From the NCBI GenBank assembly GCA_002069765.1, contig MWBZ01000033.1, positions 1 to 36,587 of the forward strand: a stretch of 36,587 nt of DNA. Direction: 5' to 3'. The position numbers were made by a program, and so were the translations under genes. A model generated the notes under the pieces. It saw only the letters and a program-made list of their open reading frames with translations. It did no database searches and was not told the DNA's origin. How positions within the stretch are numbered: the first letter of the stretch is position 1; the number at the start of each line of letters is the position of its first letter. Positions 16,105 to 25,186 of this stretch are shown one piece after another. Source of the DNA: a bacterium ADurb.Bin243 (GTDB taxonomy: Bacteria; Muiribacteriota; UBA9980).

Positions 16105-18198
16105 ATGAAAACAGATTCAATTATTAACGGTAAAAAATTTTTTTTATCGCTTATTGCGGCGGCCGTTTTTGCGGCTTCGTTCACTTTAATAGCGACGGCT
16201 TCCATGGCGGCGGATTTTAAAGATTTTAAAATATCTTTCGGCACCTCTGAAAACCAGGTCATGTATTACAATCACAGGATAGAAGGTTTTGAAGAGCCTT
16301 ACTCCATGGGGCCTTCGGATTTCTGCGTTCTGGAAAACGGAACGGCTGCGGTTCTCGACACTTTCAACAACTCGGTCAAAGTATTCGGCGCGGACGCTAA
16401 ATTACTTGAAACCGTCAACGTAGCGGAGCTCGTGAAAAAAGAACTGGCCACTTCCGAAATCGCACTTTCCGCGATGGCTTTTGTAAAATACGACCCGGCC
16501 GGCTCTGAATTTTATGCTGCCGACGCGATAAGCTCTAAAATTTTTCATATAGCCGGCAAAAAGCTCGTTAAATCTTTCGGCGCCCGCGGCGAAAAGGCGT
16601 TCGAATTCCTTCAGCTCGAGCAGCTTTTCAGGACGCCTTCCGGGCTCGTTCTGGCCTGCGATTACGCTAAAAATAAAGTTGCGGTATTCAGCGCTGCCGG
16701 CGAAGGCCTTAAAGAGTTCACATGGAACCTCTGCTCCATATTCGTCGACGATAAGTATATTTATTCGATCAACCCGCAGGCAAATAAATCGCTGGCTTTT
16801 TACCGTCAGGAAATCGAAACCGGCGCCAGCTCCATGCTTTTTGCCGTCCAGATACCGCATTTCAGGATAGCTAAAATTATAGGCGCCGATAAAGCCGGAA
16901 ATATAACTGCCGCGTTCTTCGACGATTCAATTCAGCCGAAGCTGATGCAGGAGAACAAAGAAGAATATCCGGCCGGATACTACACCGTCGCCGTAATGTC
17001 GGCCAACGGCCAGATAATTCAAACCGAAACCGTTCCGGTTTGCGTTGCGCTCGGCAACCAGTTCTATTACAGCGTTAATGAAAATCAGGCTTATTACCAG
17101 AACTACAATTCGGACCGCGCGCCCGAAGGCGAATATAAAATATCGCAGATCATGCCCGGATTCGCCGCAGGCACGAAGATAAAGGCGGCTTCGCCCGAAA
17201 ATATTACGCCGCTCAAAAAGGCCGTCACTAAAATAGAATACGGCGCCGAAGCGAATAAGATTTCCGGCACGCGCTCGGAAATATCGTCCAGGCTGCCCGT
17301 GCTCCGCTGCGATAAGGCCGGTTATTTTTATATATTAGACCGTATCGCGGGCCGCGTTATCTGCGTAAATGAGGAATTCACCAATATAAAAGCGGTGGAA
17401 ATAGCTAAAAATATAAAGCAGGAAGGCGAAGCGGCTAAAAAGAGCGGTTACGATTTCTGCGATATGTACGCGGTTTCGAGTTCCGAAATATTCGTGCTGG
17501 ATTCCTTGAACAGCGAATACTTACATATAAAAGCGGCCGCCCGTAAAGACGGCGGCGCAGACGCCGGCAAAACCGAACCCGCCTACGATATTAAAGTCGT
17601 AAGCTTCGCCGACGAAAGCATTACGAACGCCGCGCAGGGCGGACCGGCCGATAAATACGACAGGATATTCGCAAACTCGATCGGCGACGTAATGCTTTAT
17701 TCTTCGATTGACGGCGACGCCGTTTATTTCGACGAAAAGGGCGGCGAGAAAAAAGCGCTGGATTCGATCGCCGGGCCCGACTTTTTCACGCTCGCTAATT
17801 CAGATATCGTGGCGCTTTCGCAGAACGAAACATCGGGCGAAGCAGTTATCAAATATATGGATTTTTATGGCAATATCATGAAGCGTTTTGAAAAAGATAT
17901 CGTGTTGAAGGCCGGAAAGTCGAATATTACGGCCGCTCACGTGATGGGCGCGGACGCTAACACCAATTTATTTATGACTTACTTCGACGGCGAAGCCCAG
18001 AAAATAGCGCTTTATAGCGTAACCGGCGATAAAATCTGCGAATTCGATTTTACCGCGCCCCAGCACGGCCGTTATTTTGAAACATCCGCGGCGGCCGGCG
18101 CCAACGGCACGCTTTACCTTGGAATGCCGCTGGAAGACAACTATTATGTGGTTAAAATTCCGTACTCGTCAGTCGTAGAGTATATTACAAAAAAATAA
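16105..18198 (+). CDS. Exported beta-propeller-like protein of unknown function (697 aa)
   Basis: A signal peptide ends near SMA-A (about 35). The mature chain has recurring strand motifs of NHL/6-bladed propeller type: SDFCVLENGTAAVLDTFNNSVKVF, GLVLACDYAKNKVAVF and LPVLRCDKAGYFYILDRIAGRVI are representative starts, with further units near 450-480 and 600-690. No catalytic motif is evident. Propellers of this kind usually bind ligands or proteins. AAAGGAG lies 5-6 nt before the ATG. It follows the peptidase pair but is separated by a terminator, so it is probably its own unit, though I see no strong promoter. Confidence 0.78.
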   Translation: MKTDSIINGKKFFLSLIAAAVFAASFTLIATASMAADFKDFKISFGTSENQVMYYNHRIEGFEEPYSMGPSDFCVLENGTAAVLDTFNNSVKVFGADAKLLETVNVAELVKKELATSEIALSAMAFVKYDPAGSEFYAADAISSKIFHIAGKKLVKSFGARGEKAFEFLQLEQLFRTPSGLVLACDYAKNKVAVFSAAGEGLKEFTWNLCSIFVDDKYIYSINPQANKSLAFYRQEIETGASSMLFAVQIPHFRIAKIIGADKAGNITAAFFDDSIQPKLMQENKEEYPAGYYTVAVMSANGQIIQTETVPVCVALGNQFYYSVNENQAYYQNYNSDRAPEGEYKISQIMPGFAAGTKIKAASPENITPLKKAVTKIEYGAEANKISGTRSEISSRLPVLRCDKAGYFYILDRIAGRVICVNEEFTNIKAVEIAKNIKQEGEAAKKSGYDFCDMYAVSSSEIFVLDSLNSEYLHIKAAARKDGGADAGKTEPAYDIKVVSFADESITNAAQGGPADKYDRIFANSIGDVMLYSSIDGDAVYFDEKGGEKKALDSIAGPDFFTLANSDIVALSQNETSGEAVIKYMDFYGNIMKRFEKDIVLKAGKSNITAAHVMGADANTNLFMTYFDGEAQKIALYSVTGDKICEFDFTAPQHGRYFETSAAAGANGTLYLGMPLEDNYYVVKIPYSSVVEYITKK

Positions 18199-18234
18199 TG
18201 TTCTGAAAATATAATCAGATATAAAAGCGAAAAA

Positions 18235-18269
18235 GGCCGCCGGTTAATTAAAACCGGGCGGCCTTTTTT
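18235..18269. terminator. Bidirectional terminator between convergent genes
   Basis: GGCCGCCGGTT and AACCGGGCGGCC form a GC-rich stem with one bulge, flanked by A5 on the left and T6 on the right, so it can stop both the propeller gene and preA transcripts. Confidence 0.85.
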
Positions 18270-18306
18270 GCGGTGATTTATTTTGCGCTATGCGCGTTAA
18301 TTGATT

Positions 18307-19542
18307 TTAGTGGGTTTTGAAGTTGAATTTGTCGTACTTATAGGTGATAGCGCCGTCGACCGGGCATACGTGGTAGCACATGAGGCAGCCCACGCATTTT
18401 TTTTCATCTACTTCGGCTTTGCGGTTTTTATCGAGGCTGATCGCCTGGTGCGCACCGTCCATGCAGCTTATATAGCACTGTCCGCAGCCCACGCATTTGT
18501 CTTTATCGATGACCGAGAACGCCTGCTTCTTGTGAGGAAGGACGGACGGGTCAACAACGGTGGGAAGGGCTTTGCCGATCATGTCGGAAACGCTCTTGAA
18601 GCCTTTTTCTATCATGTAGTCGAGCATGCCTTCTTTGAGGTCTTCTACTATGCGCTGGCCGTAGCGCATGATTGAAGTGGTCACCTGGAGGGTGCCGGCT
18701 CCCAGGAGGATAAATTCCACCGCGTCGATCCAGGTCGTGATGCCGCCCATGCCCGATATGGGGAGTTTCAGTTTTTTGTCCCTGGCGAGTTCGGCCATGA
18801 AGCGAAGCGCTATGGGTTTGACGGCGGCGCCGGAATAGCCGCTTATGGACGAATTGCCTGAAATGTTGGGAAGCGGCGTGAGAAGGTTTACGTCTACCGC
18901 GGTTATGGCTTTTACCGTGTTGATGGCGCTGATGCCGTCGGCTCCGCCGGCTTTGGCGGCCATGGCGGCGGGAACCATATCAGTTATGTTCGGCGTCATT
19001 TTAGCCAGAACGGGAAGTTTAGTGCCTTTTTTAGTGGCGCGCGTGAATTCCGTCATGAGTTCGTAAGATTGCCCGACTTTGTGGCCCGCGCCTTCGCGCG
19101 CCATCTGCGGGCAGCTGAAGTTGAGTTCGATCATGTCCGCGCCGGCTTCTTCCGAAAGGGCCGCGAGTTCGGTCCAGTCTTCGTCGCTATAGCCCATTAT
19201 GCTCGATACCAGGACTTTATTAGGAAATTCTTTTTTAAGGCGCTTTATGTCTTTTATGTTGTCTTTTATGTTACGGTCGGTTATCTGTTCTACGTTCTGA
19301 AGGCCGATTACGCGCTTGCCGTCGTAGTGTAAGGCGTTCAGGCGCGGCGAGGGCATTATGACCTTGAATTTTTTTTCGAGGTTGAGGGTTTTATAAACTA
19401 CTCCGCCCCAGCCAGCGTTGAATGCGTTTTTGCACATTTCGTAGCAGTCGGAAACGGGAGAGGACGATAACATGAAAGGGTTTTCAAAATTGACGCCGCA
19501 GAACTTAACGGAGAGGTCTATTTTTTTATTTTTTATAGCCAT
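18307..19542 (-). CDS. preA: NAD-dependent dihydropyrimidine dehydrogenase, subunit PreA (411 aa)
   Basis: The FMN-binding dihydroorotate-dehydrogenase-like barrel (1-310; NFSCPQM at 141-147, INTVKA, SGYSGAAVKPIALRF, GMGGI) is followed by two 4Fe-4S motifs, Cys350/353/356/360 and Cys383/386/389/393. With PreT it reduces uracil or thymine to the 5,6-dihydro form, or runs in reverse. The length equals the Escherichia coli subunit. By eye, the loop cysteine of mammalian DPD appears to be Val156 here, as I recall for E. coli PreA. The start overlaps the preT stop (TAATG). No pyrimidine catabolism genes are adjacent. Confidence 0.93.
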   Translation of the reverse strand: MAIKNKKIDLSVKFCGVNFENPFMLSSSPVSDCYEMCKNAFNAGWGGVVYKTLNLEKKFKVIMPSPRLNALHYDGKRVIGLQNVEQITDRNIKDNIKDIKRLKKEFPNKVLVSSIMGYSDEDWTELAALSEEAGADMIELNFSCPQMAREGAGHKVGQSYELMTEFTRATKKGTKLPVLAKMTPNITDMVPAAMAAKAGGADGISAINTVKAITAVDVNLLTPLPNISGNSSISGYSGAAVKPIALRFMAELARDKKLKLPISGMGGITTWIDAVEFILLGAGTLQVTTSIMRYGQRIVEDLKEGMLDYMIEKGFKSVSDMIGKALPTVVDPSVLPHKKQAFSVIDKDKCVGCGQCYISCMDGAHQAISLDKNRKAEVDEKKCVGCLMCYHVCPVDGAITYKYDKFNFKTH

Positions 19543-20915
19543 TATTTAATCCCGCCTTTTTTCGTTGAAGTTAAAAAATTATGAATCGCCATGGCAGCGG
19601 TTTTGCCGTCGTAAACCGCGGCGGCTACCGTGTTGAGCTTGCGCCCGGAAGCTATCATATCGCCGCCGGCGAAAACTTTTGCGGCGCTGGTGCGGTAGTT
19701 TGCGTCGACTTTCGCTTTATTGTCTTCGCTGATTTTTACGCCCGCGCCTTTGAGCATTTCTACGGCGTCCGAATCGACGCGCGAGCCTATGGCATGCACT
19801 ATTACGCCGGCTTTGAGCGAAAACTCGCAGCCTTTTACGTCGCGCGCGTTAGAGGGAACCGGAAGGCCTTTTTTGATCCATTCGGTTTCCGTGCCGTCGA
19901 GGCCGGTGACTTTTTTGCCGTCGCCTTTGATTTTAACGATACGGCACTGCGGCTTGAATATTATATTGTTTTTGTGCGCGAGCTCGATTTCTTCGATGTC
20001 GGCGGGAAGCTCGTTCAGGGCTTCGAGCGATATGACATAAACTTTTTCGGCGCCGAGTTTTTTGGCCGAAACGGCGGCGTCTATGGCTACTGAACCGCCG
20101 CCTATGACGACTACGTTCTGGCCCGAAACCATTTTAGCCGCTTTAGCGCGGAGCTTCGGGTCGTTGGACATTTCAAGGAAATCGGACCAGGTGTAATTTC
20201 CGGCGAGCTGCGAGCCGTCGATTTTTAAAATATTCGACTGCGAGAGGCCGCAGGCGACGAATACGGCGTCGTAACCCTTTTTAAGCAGATCGCTCACGGC
20301 GTTTTTGCCCGCCGCTTTTGCGCCGCATTTTATTTTGACGCCCATGCCGACGACTTCTTTAATGTCGTTGGCGAGAGTTTCAGGGCTCAGGCGGAGATAA
20401 GGAATTCCGTATGTGAGAACGCCGCCCGGTTTTTCGTTCTTTTCGAATATGACGGCTTCGTGGCCTAAAAGCGCGAGCTCGGCCGCGCAGGCAAGCCCTG
20501 ACGGGCCCGAGCCTATGACGGCGATTTTTTTCTTCGTTTTAACGACGCTGTCTTTATCGAAAGCGCTGAATTTTATGTCGTACTGGTGGTTCATTAAGAA
20601 GCTCTGGATCTGGTTTATCATTATTGGGCGGTCGATTCCGGTGCGGGAGCAGCGTTCGACGCATAACTTGCAGGTGGGGCACACTTCGGCGCATATGCCG
20701 CCGAGTATATTGTTTTTACGGATGGTGCGGATGGCGCCTTTTACGTTTCTGAAACGCAGCTGCCTTATGAATTTGCCGGGGTCGGTTCCGGCCGGGCAGC
20801 CTTTGCTGCAGGGCGCATCGTGACACAGAAGGCAGCGCTCAGCTTCCGCGAGAGCGTGCTGTAGGTTGAAGGTCCTTTGCGGTTTAACCTGTTTTTTTGT
20901 GGTTTTCAATTCCAT
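19542..20915 (-). CDS. preT: NAD-dependent dihydropyrimidine dehydrogenase, subunit PreT (457 aa)
   Basis: The N-terminus carries the Cys-rich Fe-S domain of glutamate-synthase-beta-like proteins (Cys28/31/36/40 and Cys75/79/85/89 region), followed by an FAD site (GSGPSG, 135-140) and an NAD(P) site (GGGSVA, 272-277), and ends with a conserved GGD motif. It passes electrons from NADH to PreA. It is slightly longer than the E. coli protein. AAAAGGAG lies 6 nt before the ATG. It is the first gene of a two-gene operon behind a full-consensus promoter. Confidence 0.92.
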   Translation of the reverse strand: MELKTTKKQVKPQRTFNLQHALAEAERCLLCHDAPCSKGCPAGTDPGKFIRQLRFRNVKGAIRTIRKNNILGGICAEVCPTCKLCVERCSRTGIDRPIMINQIQSFLMNHQYDIKFSAFDKDSVVKTKKKIAVIGSGPSGLACAAELALLGHEAVIFEKNEKPGGVLTYGIPYLRLSPETLANDIKEVVGMGVKIKCGAKAAGKNAVSDLLKKGYDAVFVACGLSQSNILKIDGSQLAGNYTWSDFLEMSNDPKLRAKAAKMVSGQNVVVIGGGSVAIDAAVSAKKLGAEKVYVISLEALNELPADIEEIELAHKNNIIFKPQCRIVKIKGDGKKVTGLDGTETEWIKKGLPVPSNARDVKGCEFSLKAGVIVHAIGSRVDSDAVEMLKGAGVKISEDNKAKVDANYRTSAAKVFAGGDMIASGRKLNTVAAAVYDGKTAAMAIHNFLTSTKKGGIK

Positions 20916-20968
20916 CGATTTCTCCTTTTAAGCTTTCAATTTTTCGCTTTTTTTAAAGGCATGCTAAT

Positions 20969-20997
20969 ATTATAATGATTGAATCTGGATTTGTCAA
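20969..20997 (-). promoter_or_regulatory. Full-consensus sigma-70 promoter of preTA
   Basis: On the minus strand TTGACA (20997-20992) and TATAAT (20974-20969) are separated by exactly 17 bp, matching the ideal housekeeping promoter. The leader is about 50 nt. Confidence 0.8.
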
Positions 20998-21001
20998 TGA
21001 T

Positions 21002-21039
21002 AAAAAAAATACATACGGGTAACCGCGTATGCATTTTTT
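21002..21039. terminator. Bidirectional terminator-like hairpin between preT and serA
   Basis: CATACG (21012-21017) pairs with CGTATG (21026-21031); GG/CC may extend the stem. An A8 run precedes and a T6 run follows, so it works on both strands. No known transcript enters it from the left; on the minus strand it would stop RNA started between it and serA before it reaches the preTA promoter. Confidence 0.6.
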
Positions 21040-21045
21040 GAATAT

Positions 21046-21138
21046 TCTTCGATGGCGTGGAGTTTTAAACCCTTCTGCGGCAAAGGGCCGCAAGTACCGG
21101 TGACTAAAGATTCGTGTTTTTTTAATCCGGAAAATTAA
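21046..21138 (+). other. Unexplained GC-rich element with alternative stems and a 28-codon ORF
   Basis: In this otherwise AT-rich 339-bp gap, TGCGGC (21076-21081) can pair with GCCGCA (21087-21092), while CCCTT (21070-21074) can instead pair with AAGGG (21083-21087), giving two exclusive folds. The same stretch encodes a 28-residue frame from ATG 21052 (MAWSFKPFCGKGPQVPVTK...) without a ribosome binding site. I match it to no known riboswitch or RNA family. The rest of the gap holds the two promoters and the terminator hairpin. Confidence 0.25.
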
Positions 21139-21148
21139 TTAATAAATA

Positions 21149-21177
21149 TTGCTTTTTTTGCCTTAATCATTTATAAT
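21149..21177 (+). promoter_or_regulatory. Promoter of serA-glyA
   Basis: TTGCTT (21149-21154) and TATAAT (21172-21177) are separated by 17 bp. The leader of about 70 nt contains an ACGGC/GCCGT hairpin just upstream of the ribosome binding site. Confidence 0.6.
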
Positions 21178-21254
21178 GAAAGCCTATTTAGTATGTATAA
21201 TTGCTTATCTAAAAATACGGCTTAAATATATGCCGTTAAATTGGGGGTAGTTTA

Positions 21255-22226
21255 ATGAGTTTTAAAGTTTTAGTATGCGACTCTGTCGCTAAAAAAGGCG
21301 TGGAATATTTAAAATCAAAAGGCATCGAATGCGTCGAAGCCAACGGAAAGACCGAGGACGAAATAGTTGCCATGGCCGGCGAGTTCGACGCCATAATAGT
21401 CCGTTCGGCCACAAAAATAACTCCTAAAATTTTAAGCGCCGGCGTTCCGAAGTTAAAAGTCGTCGGCCGCGCAGGCGTGGGTTACGACAATATAAACGTG
21501 GAAGCGGCTTCCGAAAACGGCGTAGTGGTAATGAACTCTCCTTTCGGCAGCACCATATCGGTAGCAGAACTCGCGGTAGCGCTCGCTTTCGCTATTTCGC
21601 GCAAGATACACCTCGCCGACGCGAAGATGAAAAAGAACGTATGGGATAAAAAGAGCTTCATGGGCAACGAAGTGAACGGCAAAACCGTCGGCATCATCGG
21701 CGGCGGCAGAATAGGCGTTGAAACCGGAAAACGGTTCAAAGCATTCAATACCAGAGTTCTCTGCTACGACCCGTACTATGTAAATAAAGAAGACAGAAGG
21801 CTCATGGGTTTTGAATTCGTGGATTTCGACACTTTGATTTCGCAGTCCGATATCATATCGCTGCACGTGCCTAAAACAAAAGAAACCACCAATATGATAA
21901 ATCTCGAAGTCATTAAAAAGATGAAAGATAAAGTGATACTGATCAACTGCGCCCGCGGCGGCATTATTAACGAAACCGAACTGCTCGAAGCTTTGAACAC
22001 CATGCCCGACAAATTCCTCGGCGTAGGCCTCGACGTATTCGAAAACGAGCCTCCCGTTAAATGGGACATCATCAATCACGAAAAAGTATGCGCCACTCCG
22101 CATGTCGGCGCTTCCACGAAAGAGGCGCAGCAGCTCGTGGCCGTTCAGATATGCGAACAGATCGTAGAAGCGCTCACGAAAAACAATTTCGTAAACGCGG
22201 TAAATTTAGATAAAATCAAAAAATAA
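21255..22226 (+). CDS. serA: D-3-phosphoglycerate dehydrogenase, short form (323 aa)
   Basis: This D-2-hydroxyacid dehydrogenase oxidises 3-phosphoglycerate to 3-phosphohydroxypyruvate, the first step of serine synthesis. The NAD motif GGGRIG (149-154) and catalytic residues Arg234 (NCARGG), Glu265 (DVFENEP) and His283 (TPHVGAST) are present, and [12 protein letters not shown] (69-80) is typical of PGDH. It ends after the catalytic domains, lacking the ACT serine-feedback domain of the long form. GGGGG lies about 7 nt upstream. glyA follows after 32 nt, which strongly supports this assignment over other hydroxyacid dehydrogenases. Confidence 0.88.
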   Translation: MSFKVLVCDSVAKKGVEYLKSKGIECVEANGKTEDEIVAMAGEFDAIIVRSATKITPKILSAGVPKLKVVGRAGVGYDNINVEAASENGVVVMNSPFGSTISVAELAVALAFAISRKIHLADAKMKKNVWDKKSFMGNEVNGKTVGIIGGGRIGVETGKRFKAFNTRVLCYDPYYVNKEDRRLMGFEFVDFDTLISQSDIISLHVPKTKETTNMINLEVIKKMKDKVILINCARGGIINETELLEALNTMPDKFLGVGLDVFENEPPVKWDIINHEKVCATPHVGASTKEAQQLVAVQICEQIVEALTKNNFVNAVNLDKIKK

Positions 22227-22258
22227 AAATCATTTTAAATAAACGAGAGGTAATTAAA

Positions 22259-23500
22259 ATGTCGTTCGATAGCATTAAAAACACAGACAAAGAAATATTC
22301 GATATCATAATGCGCGAAAAAAAGCGCCAGAAAAATAATCTGGAGCTTATCGCGTCCGAAAATTTCGTGAGCAAATCCGTTCTCGAAGCGATGGGCTCAT
22401 GCCTTACCAACAAATACGCCGAAGGCTATCCCACGCGCCGCTATTACGGCGGATGCGAATACGTCGACGAAGCCGAAACGCTCGCTATAAACCGCGCTAA
22501 AGATATATTCGGCGCGGAACACGTAAACGTTCAGCCCCATTCGGGCGCGCAGGCCAATATGGCCGTATATTTCGCCGTATGCAAACCCGGCGATATCGTT
22601 TTAGGCATGGATCTTTCGCACGGCGGCCATCTCACTCACGGCCATCCCATCAATTTTTCAGGCTCCATGTTCAAGATCGTAAGCTACGGCGTTCGTAAAG
22701 ACGATAACAGAATCGACATGGACGAGCTGGAAAAAATAGCCATGACGCACAAGCCTAAAATGATAATAGCCGGCGCTTCGGCCTATCCGCGCGTTATAGA
22801 TTTCCCCAGGTTCCGCGAAATATGCGATAAATGCGGCGCCGTTTTAATGGTGGATATGGCTCACATCGCCGGCCTCGTCGCGAGCGGCCTTCATCCGTCG
22901 CCCGTTCCGTACGCCGATTTCGTCACCACGACCACTCATAAAACTCTGCGCGGCCCTCGCGGCGGCATGATACTCTGCCGTGAAAAATACGCCAAGGAAA
23001 TCGATAAATGGGTATTCCCCGGCTGCCAGGGCGGTCCGCTGATGCACGTGATAGCCGCTAAAGCCGTCGCGTTCGGCGAAGCGCTGAAACCGGAATTCAA
23101 GCAATACAGCCAGCAGGTCGTTAAAAACGCGGCAGCCCTCGCGGCCGCGCTTAAGAACGAAGGCTTCAAGCTCGTTTCCGACGGCACCGACAACCATCTT
23201 ATGCTCGTCGATCTTTCGCCTAAAGGCATCACCGGCAAAGCGGTAGAAAAAGCTCTCGACCTGGCGGGAATAACCGTTAATAAAAACACCATCCCGTTCG
23301 ACCCGCAGAAGCCCATGGTGACTTCCGGCATCAGAATAGGCACTCCCGCGGTTACCACGCGCGGCGCAAAAGAAGAGCACATGAAAGCCATTGCGGGCTT
23401 CATTAAAAAGGCCGTAGATAACCTCGAAAACCCCGAAGTGCTCGCCGGAATCAAAAACGAAGTAATGCATTTTTGCGATAAACTCGTAGAAATGGCTTAA
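22259..23500 (+). CDS. glyA: Serine hydroxymethyltransferase (413 aa)
   Basis: This fold-type I PLP enzyme converts serine and tetrahydrofolate to glycine and 5,10-methylene-tetrahydrofolate in the cytosol. Lys228 in [14 protein letters not shown] is the PLP lysine, and the substrate motifs [23 protein letters not shown] and [11 protein letters not shown] are all intact. The length is standard. GAGAGGT lies 8 nt upstream. With serA it forms a two-gene serine/glycine/one-carbon operon ended by a strong hairpin. Confidence 0.97.
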   Translation: MSFDSIKNTDKEIFDIIMREKKRQKNNLELIASENFVSKSVLEAMGSCLTNKYAEGYPTRRYYGGCEYVDEAETLAINRAKDIFGAEHVNVQPHSGAQANMAVYFAVCKPGDIVLGMDLSHGGHLTHGHPINFSGSMFKIVSYGVRKDDNRIDMDELEKIAMTHKPKMIIAGASAYPRVIDFPRFREICDKCGAVLMVDMAHIAGLVASGLHPSPVPYADFVTTTTHKTLRGPRGGMILCREKYAKEIDKWVFPGCQGGPLMHVIAAKAVAFGEALKPEFKQYSQQVVKNAAALAAALKNEGFKLVSDGTDNHLMLVDLSPKGITGKAVEKALDLAGITVNKNTIPFDPQKPMVTSGIRIGTPAVTTRGAKEEHMKAIAGFIKKAVDNLENPEVLAGIKNEVMHFCDKLVEMA

Positions 23501-23540
23501 CCGCGCGGCTCGCTTTTTATCAATAACTTAAAATAAACTA

Positions 23541-23580
23541 TAACGGAAAGGAAGGGACTTTTCGCCCTTTCTTTCCGTTA
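23541..23580 (+). terminator. Strong hairpin after glyA
   Basis: TAACGGAAAG (23541-23550) and CTTTCCGTTA (23571-23580) are a perfect inverted repeat, with inner AAGGG/CCCTT pairs. There is no T-run right after the stem, so it may be a terminator or an mRNA-stabilising 3' end. Confidence 0.6.
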
Positions 23581-23624
23581 TGCTATAACCGTTTTATTTT
23601 TTCTGGCGCAACTAAGCAAATATT

Positions 23625-24473
23625 ATGATATACTTATATTTATCGATAACCATACTGGGCTGGGGCGTCGGCCAGACGCTGCTTAAAATAGGGTTCGCCC
23701 GTTCTACCCCGATAAGCTCTTACCTTATCGGCGGGATACTCGGCCTTGCCGTGTGGCTGCCTTATATACTCGTAAATAAGCCGGTATTGACCGGCATAGG
23801 GCTTTACTTGCCGCTATGCCTGGCGATTTCGCTGGCATACCTCACTTTTTACTATTCGCTGAACGCAGGAGAACTTTCGATCGCGAGCGCGATTCTAGGC
23901 ACTTATCCCATGTACACAGTTTTATTCGCGGTTTTCGTCATGGGCGAAAAGCTTTCATGGCTCCAGTGGTGCGGACTTGCGACCATTACGGCCGGCATCG
24001 GCCTGCTGTCTTATTTATCGCATCCGTCGCCGGCCGCGGGAACCGGGTCAAAGGAGGCTCGCGACGCGCGCATCTGGCTTTTTCTGTCGGTGATTTCTGC
24101 AGTTCTGATAGGGGTGGCCGACGCGATGTGTAAAGTGGTAATTGACAGAACGAACGTCTCGGCTTTCAGCCTATACCTCAATACGGTGCAGATATGCGCC
24201 GGTTTGCTGCTGAAGCTGCTGTTCGAAGGCCGCGAGTTTTCGTTCGAGACCCTCAAATCGAGATATTCCCTGGCAGGGATACTGCTGCTTAATATCGGCG
24301 GGCTGACGTTTACGATAGCTTTATCTATGGGGCAGGCGAGCATCATCGTTCCGCTTTCGTCCACATATCTTGCGCTTGTTACGGTGCTGTCGTGGCTGTT
24401 TTTGAAGGAGAAGATGGGCCCGATGAAGGCGGCTTCAATCTCCATGGTCATCGCCGGCATAATGATGCTTTAA
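23625..24473 (+). CDS. EamA/DMT-family transporter (282 aa)
   Basis: Ten hydrophobic helices arise from two EamA repeats (about 1-130 and 148-282). Both repeats contain the typical pattern of a conserved Tyr/Ser-rich helix and an E-K motif before the fifth helix (FVMGEKLSW near 105, LFLKEKMGP near 263). These drug/metabolite transporters exchange amino acids, nucleotides or sugar phosphates across the inner membrane; the substrate here is unknown. The start is ATG 23625, with only a weak ribosome binding site. It converges with the YgjV-GNAT gene 17 bp away. Confidence 0.88.
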   Translation: MIYLYLSITILGWGVGQTLLKIGFARSTPISSYLIGGILGLAVWLPYILVNKPVLTGIGLYLPLCLAISLAYLTFYYSLNAGELSIASAILGTYPMYTVLFAVFVMGEKLSWLQWCGLATITAGIGLLSYLSHPSPAAGTGSKEARDARIWLFLSVISAVLIGVADAMCKVVIDRTNVSAFSLYLNTVQICAGLLLKLLFEGREFSFETLKSRYSLAGILLLNIGGLTFTIALSMGQASIIVPLSSTYLALVTVLSWLFLKEKMGPMKAASISMVIAGIMML

Positions 24474-24490
24474 TTTCGAGCGCTTTTCCG

Positions 24491-25159
24491 TCAATGCTGA
24501 AAAATATCTATATTTTTAATCGGCTTTACATATAACCTTTTATTATCCATTTCGGCCCTGAGTGAAAATCCCATTTTTACAAGGTAAGTCTGGTGCTTTT
24601 CGGTGCGCGTTTCGGCGCAGAAACTTTTATATCCGAGGTGCGCGAAGTATTTTTCATTTTCGCCGTAGATATAGCTTCCGATTTTAAAATCGCGGTATTC
24701 GGGGACGGCGAAATCCATTATTACCATCAGCGAGCCGTCTTCGGTTTTAGTTCCCATAAATACTCCGGCGGTTATCATATTTCTTAAAATATAAAAACTG
24801 ACGGTGTTTTCATCCTCGCAGCAGTTGAAGTTGAAATCCGGAAAGAAATACTTTATATCGTTTCTGTAATAAGCTAAAAAATGCTTGAGGTAAAGATCGC
24901 CTTTTTTTATTTCAAGCACGCGGAAATATTCTTTTTCGGTGTATATCTTAAAAAGATAATAAATGTCGATGGCTCCGATTATCGCGTTAGACGCGCATAC
25001 CGGAATCGAGCCTATCATGAAGCCGTATGTGCAGAACATGGCTGCCCCCGCCAGGTTGACCCAGCGCAGTTTGATTATAGAACTCATCAGAAGAGATATC
25101 ACGATGATAAAAGACGCCGAGTAGCCCAGCCACTCGAGATATGACACATTTAAAAACAT
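24491..25159 (-). CDS. YgjV-like membrane protein fused to a GNAT-like domain (222 aa)
   Basis: Residues 1-75 hold three hydrophobic helices with the YgjV pattern (LEWLGYSASFIIVISLLMSSIIKLRWVNL...YGFMIG), a small inner-membrane family. Residues 78-215 look like a GNAT acyltransferase half: strands around VFMGTK..LMVIMDFAVPEYRDFKIGSYIYGEN and a C-terminal KHQTYLVKMGFS, which is usual for the acetyl-CoA fold end. The catalytic activity is not shown. AGAGGA lies about 9 nt upstream of ATG 25159. It is the third gene of the ParB-like/SPL-like operon, 27 nt after the second. Confidence 0.7.
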   Translation of the reverse strand: MFLNVSYLEWLGYSASFIIVISLLMSSIIKLRWVNLAGAAMFCTYGFMIGSIPVCASNAIIGAIDIYYLFKIYTEKEYFRVLEIKKGDLYLKHFLAYYRNDIKYFFPDFNFNCCEDENTVSFYILRNMITAGVFMGTKTEDGSLMVIMDFAVPEYRDFKIGSYIYGENEKYFAHLGYKSFCAETRTEKHQTYLVKMGFSLRAEMDNKRLYVKPIKNIDIFQH

Positions 25160-25186
25160 TGATTAAAATCCTCTTTTACGCAAATA

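Noticed and set aside
19581-20093. 170-codon plus-strand frame opposite preT
   Set aside because: Aromatic-rich shadow text of a clearly identified gene on the other strand.
21046-21120. A c-di-GMP, glycine or THF riboswitch upstream of serA-glyA
   Set aside because: The conserved core words of these riboswitches are absent, and the element lies upstream of the likely serA promoter.
21217-21236. Shared operator ACGGC-N10/11-GCCGT before serA and before the outer-membrane gene (31063-31083)
   Set aside because: Five-base arms with different spacers and spacer sequences are weak enough to be chance.
21453-22103. 216-codon minus-strand frame opposite serA
   Set aside because: His/Tyr/Phe-rich shadow of serA with no ribosome binding site.
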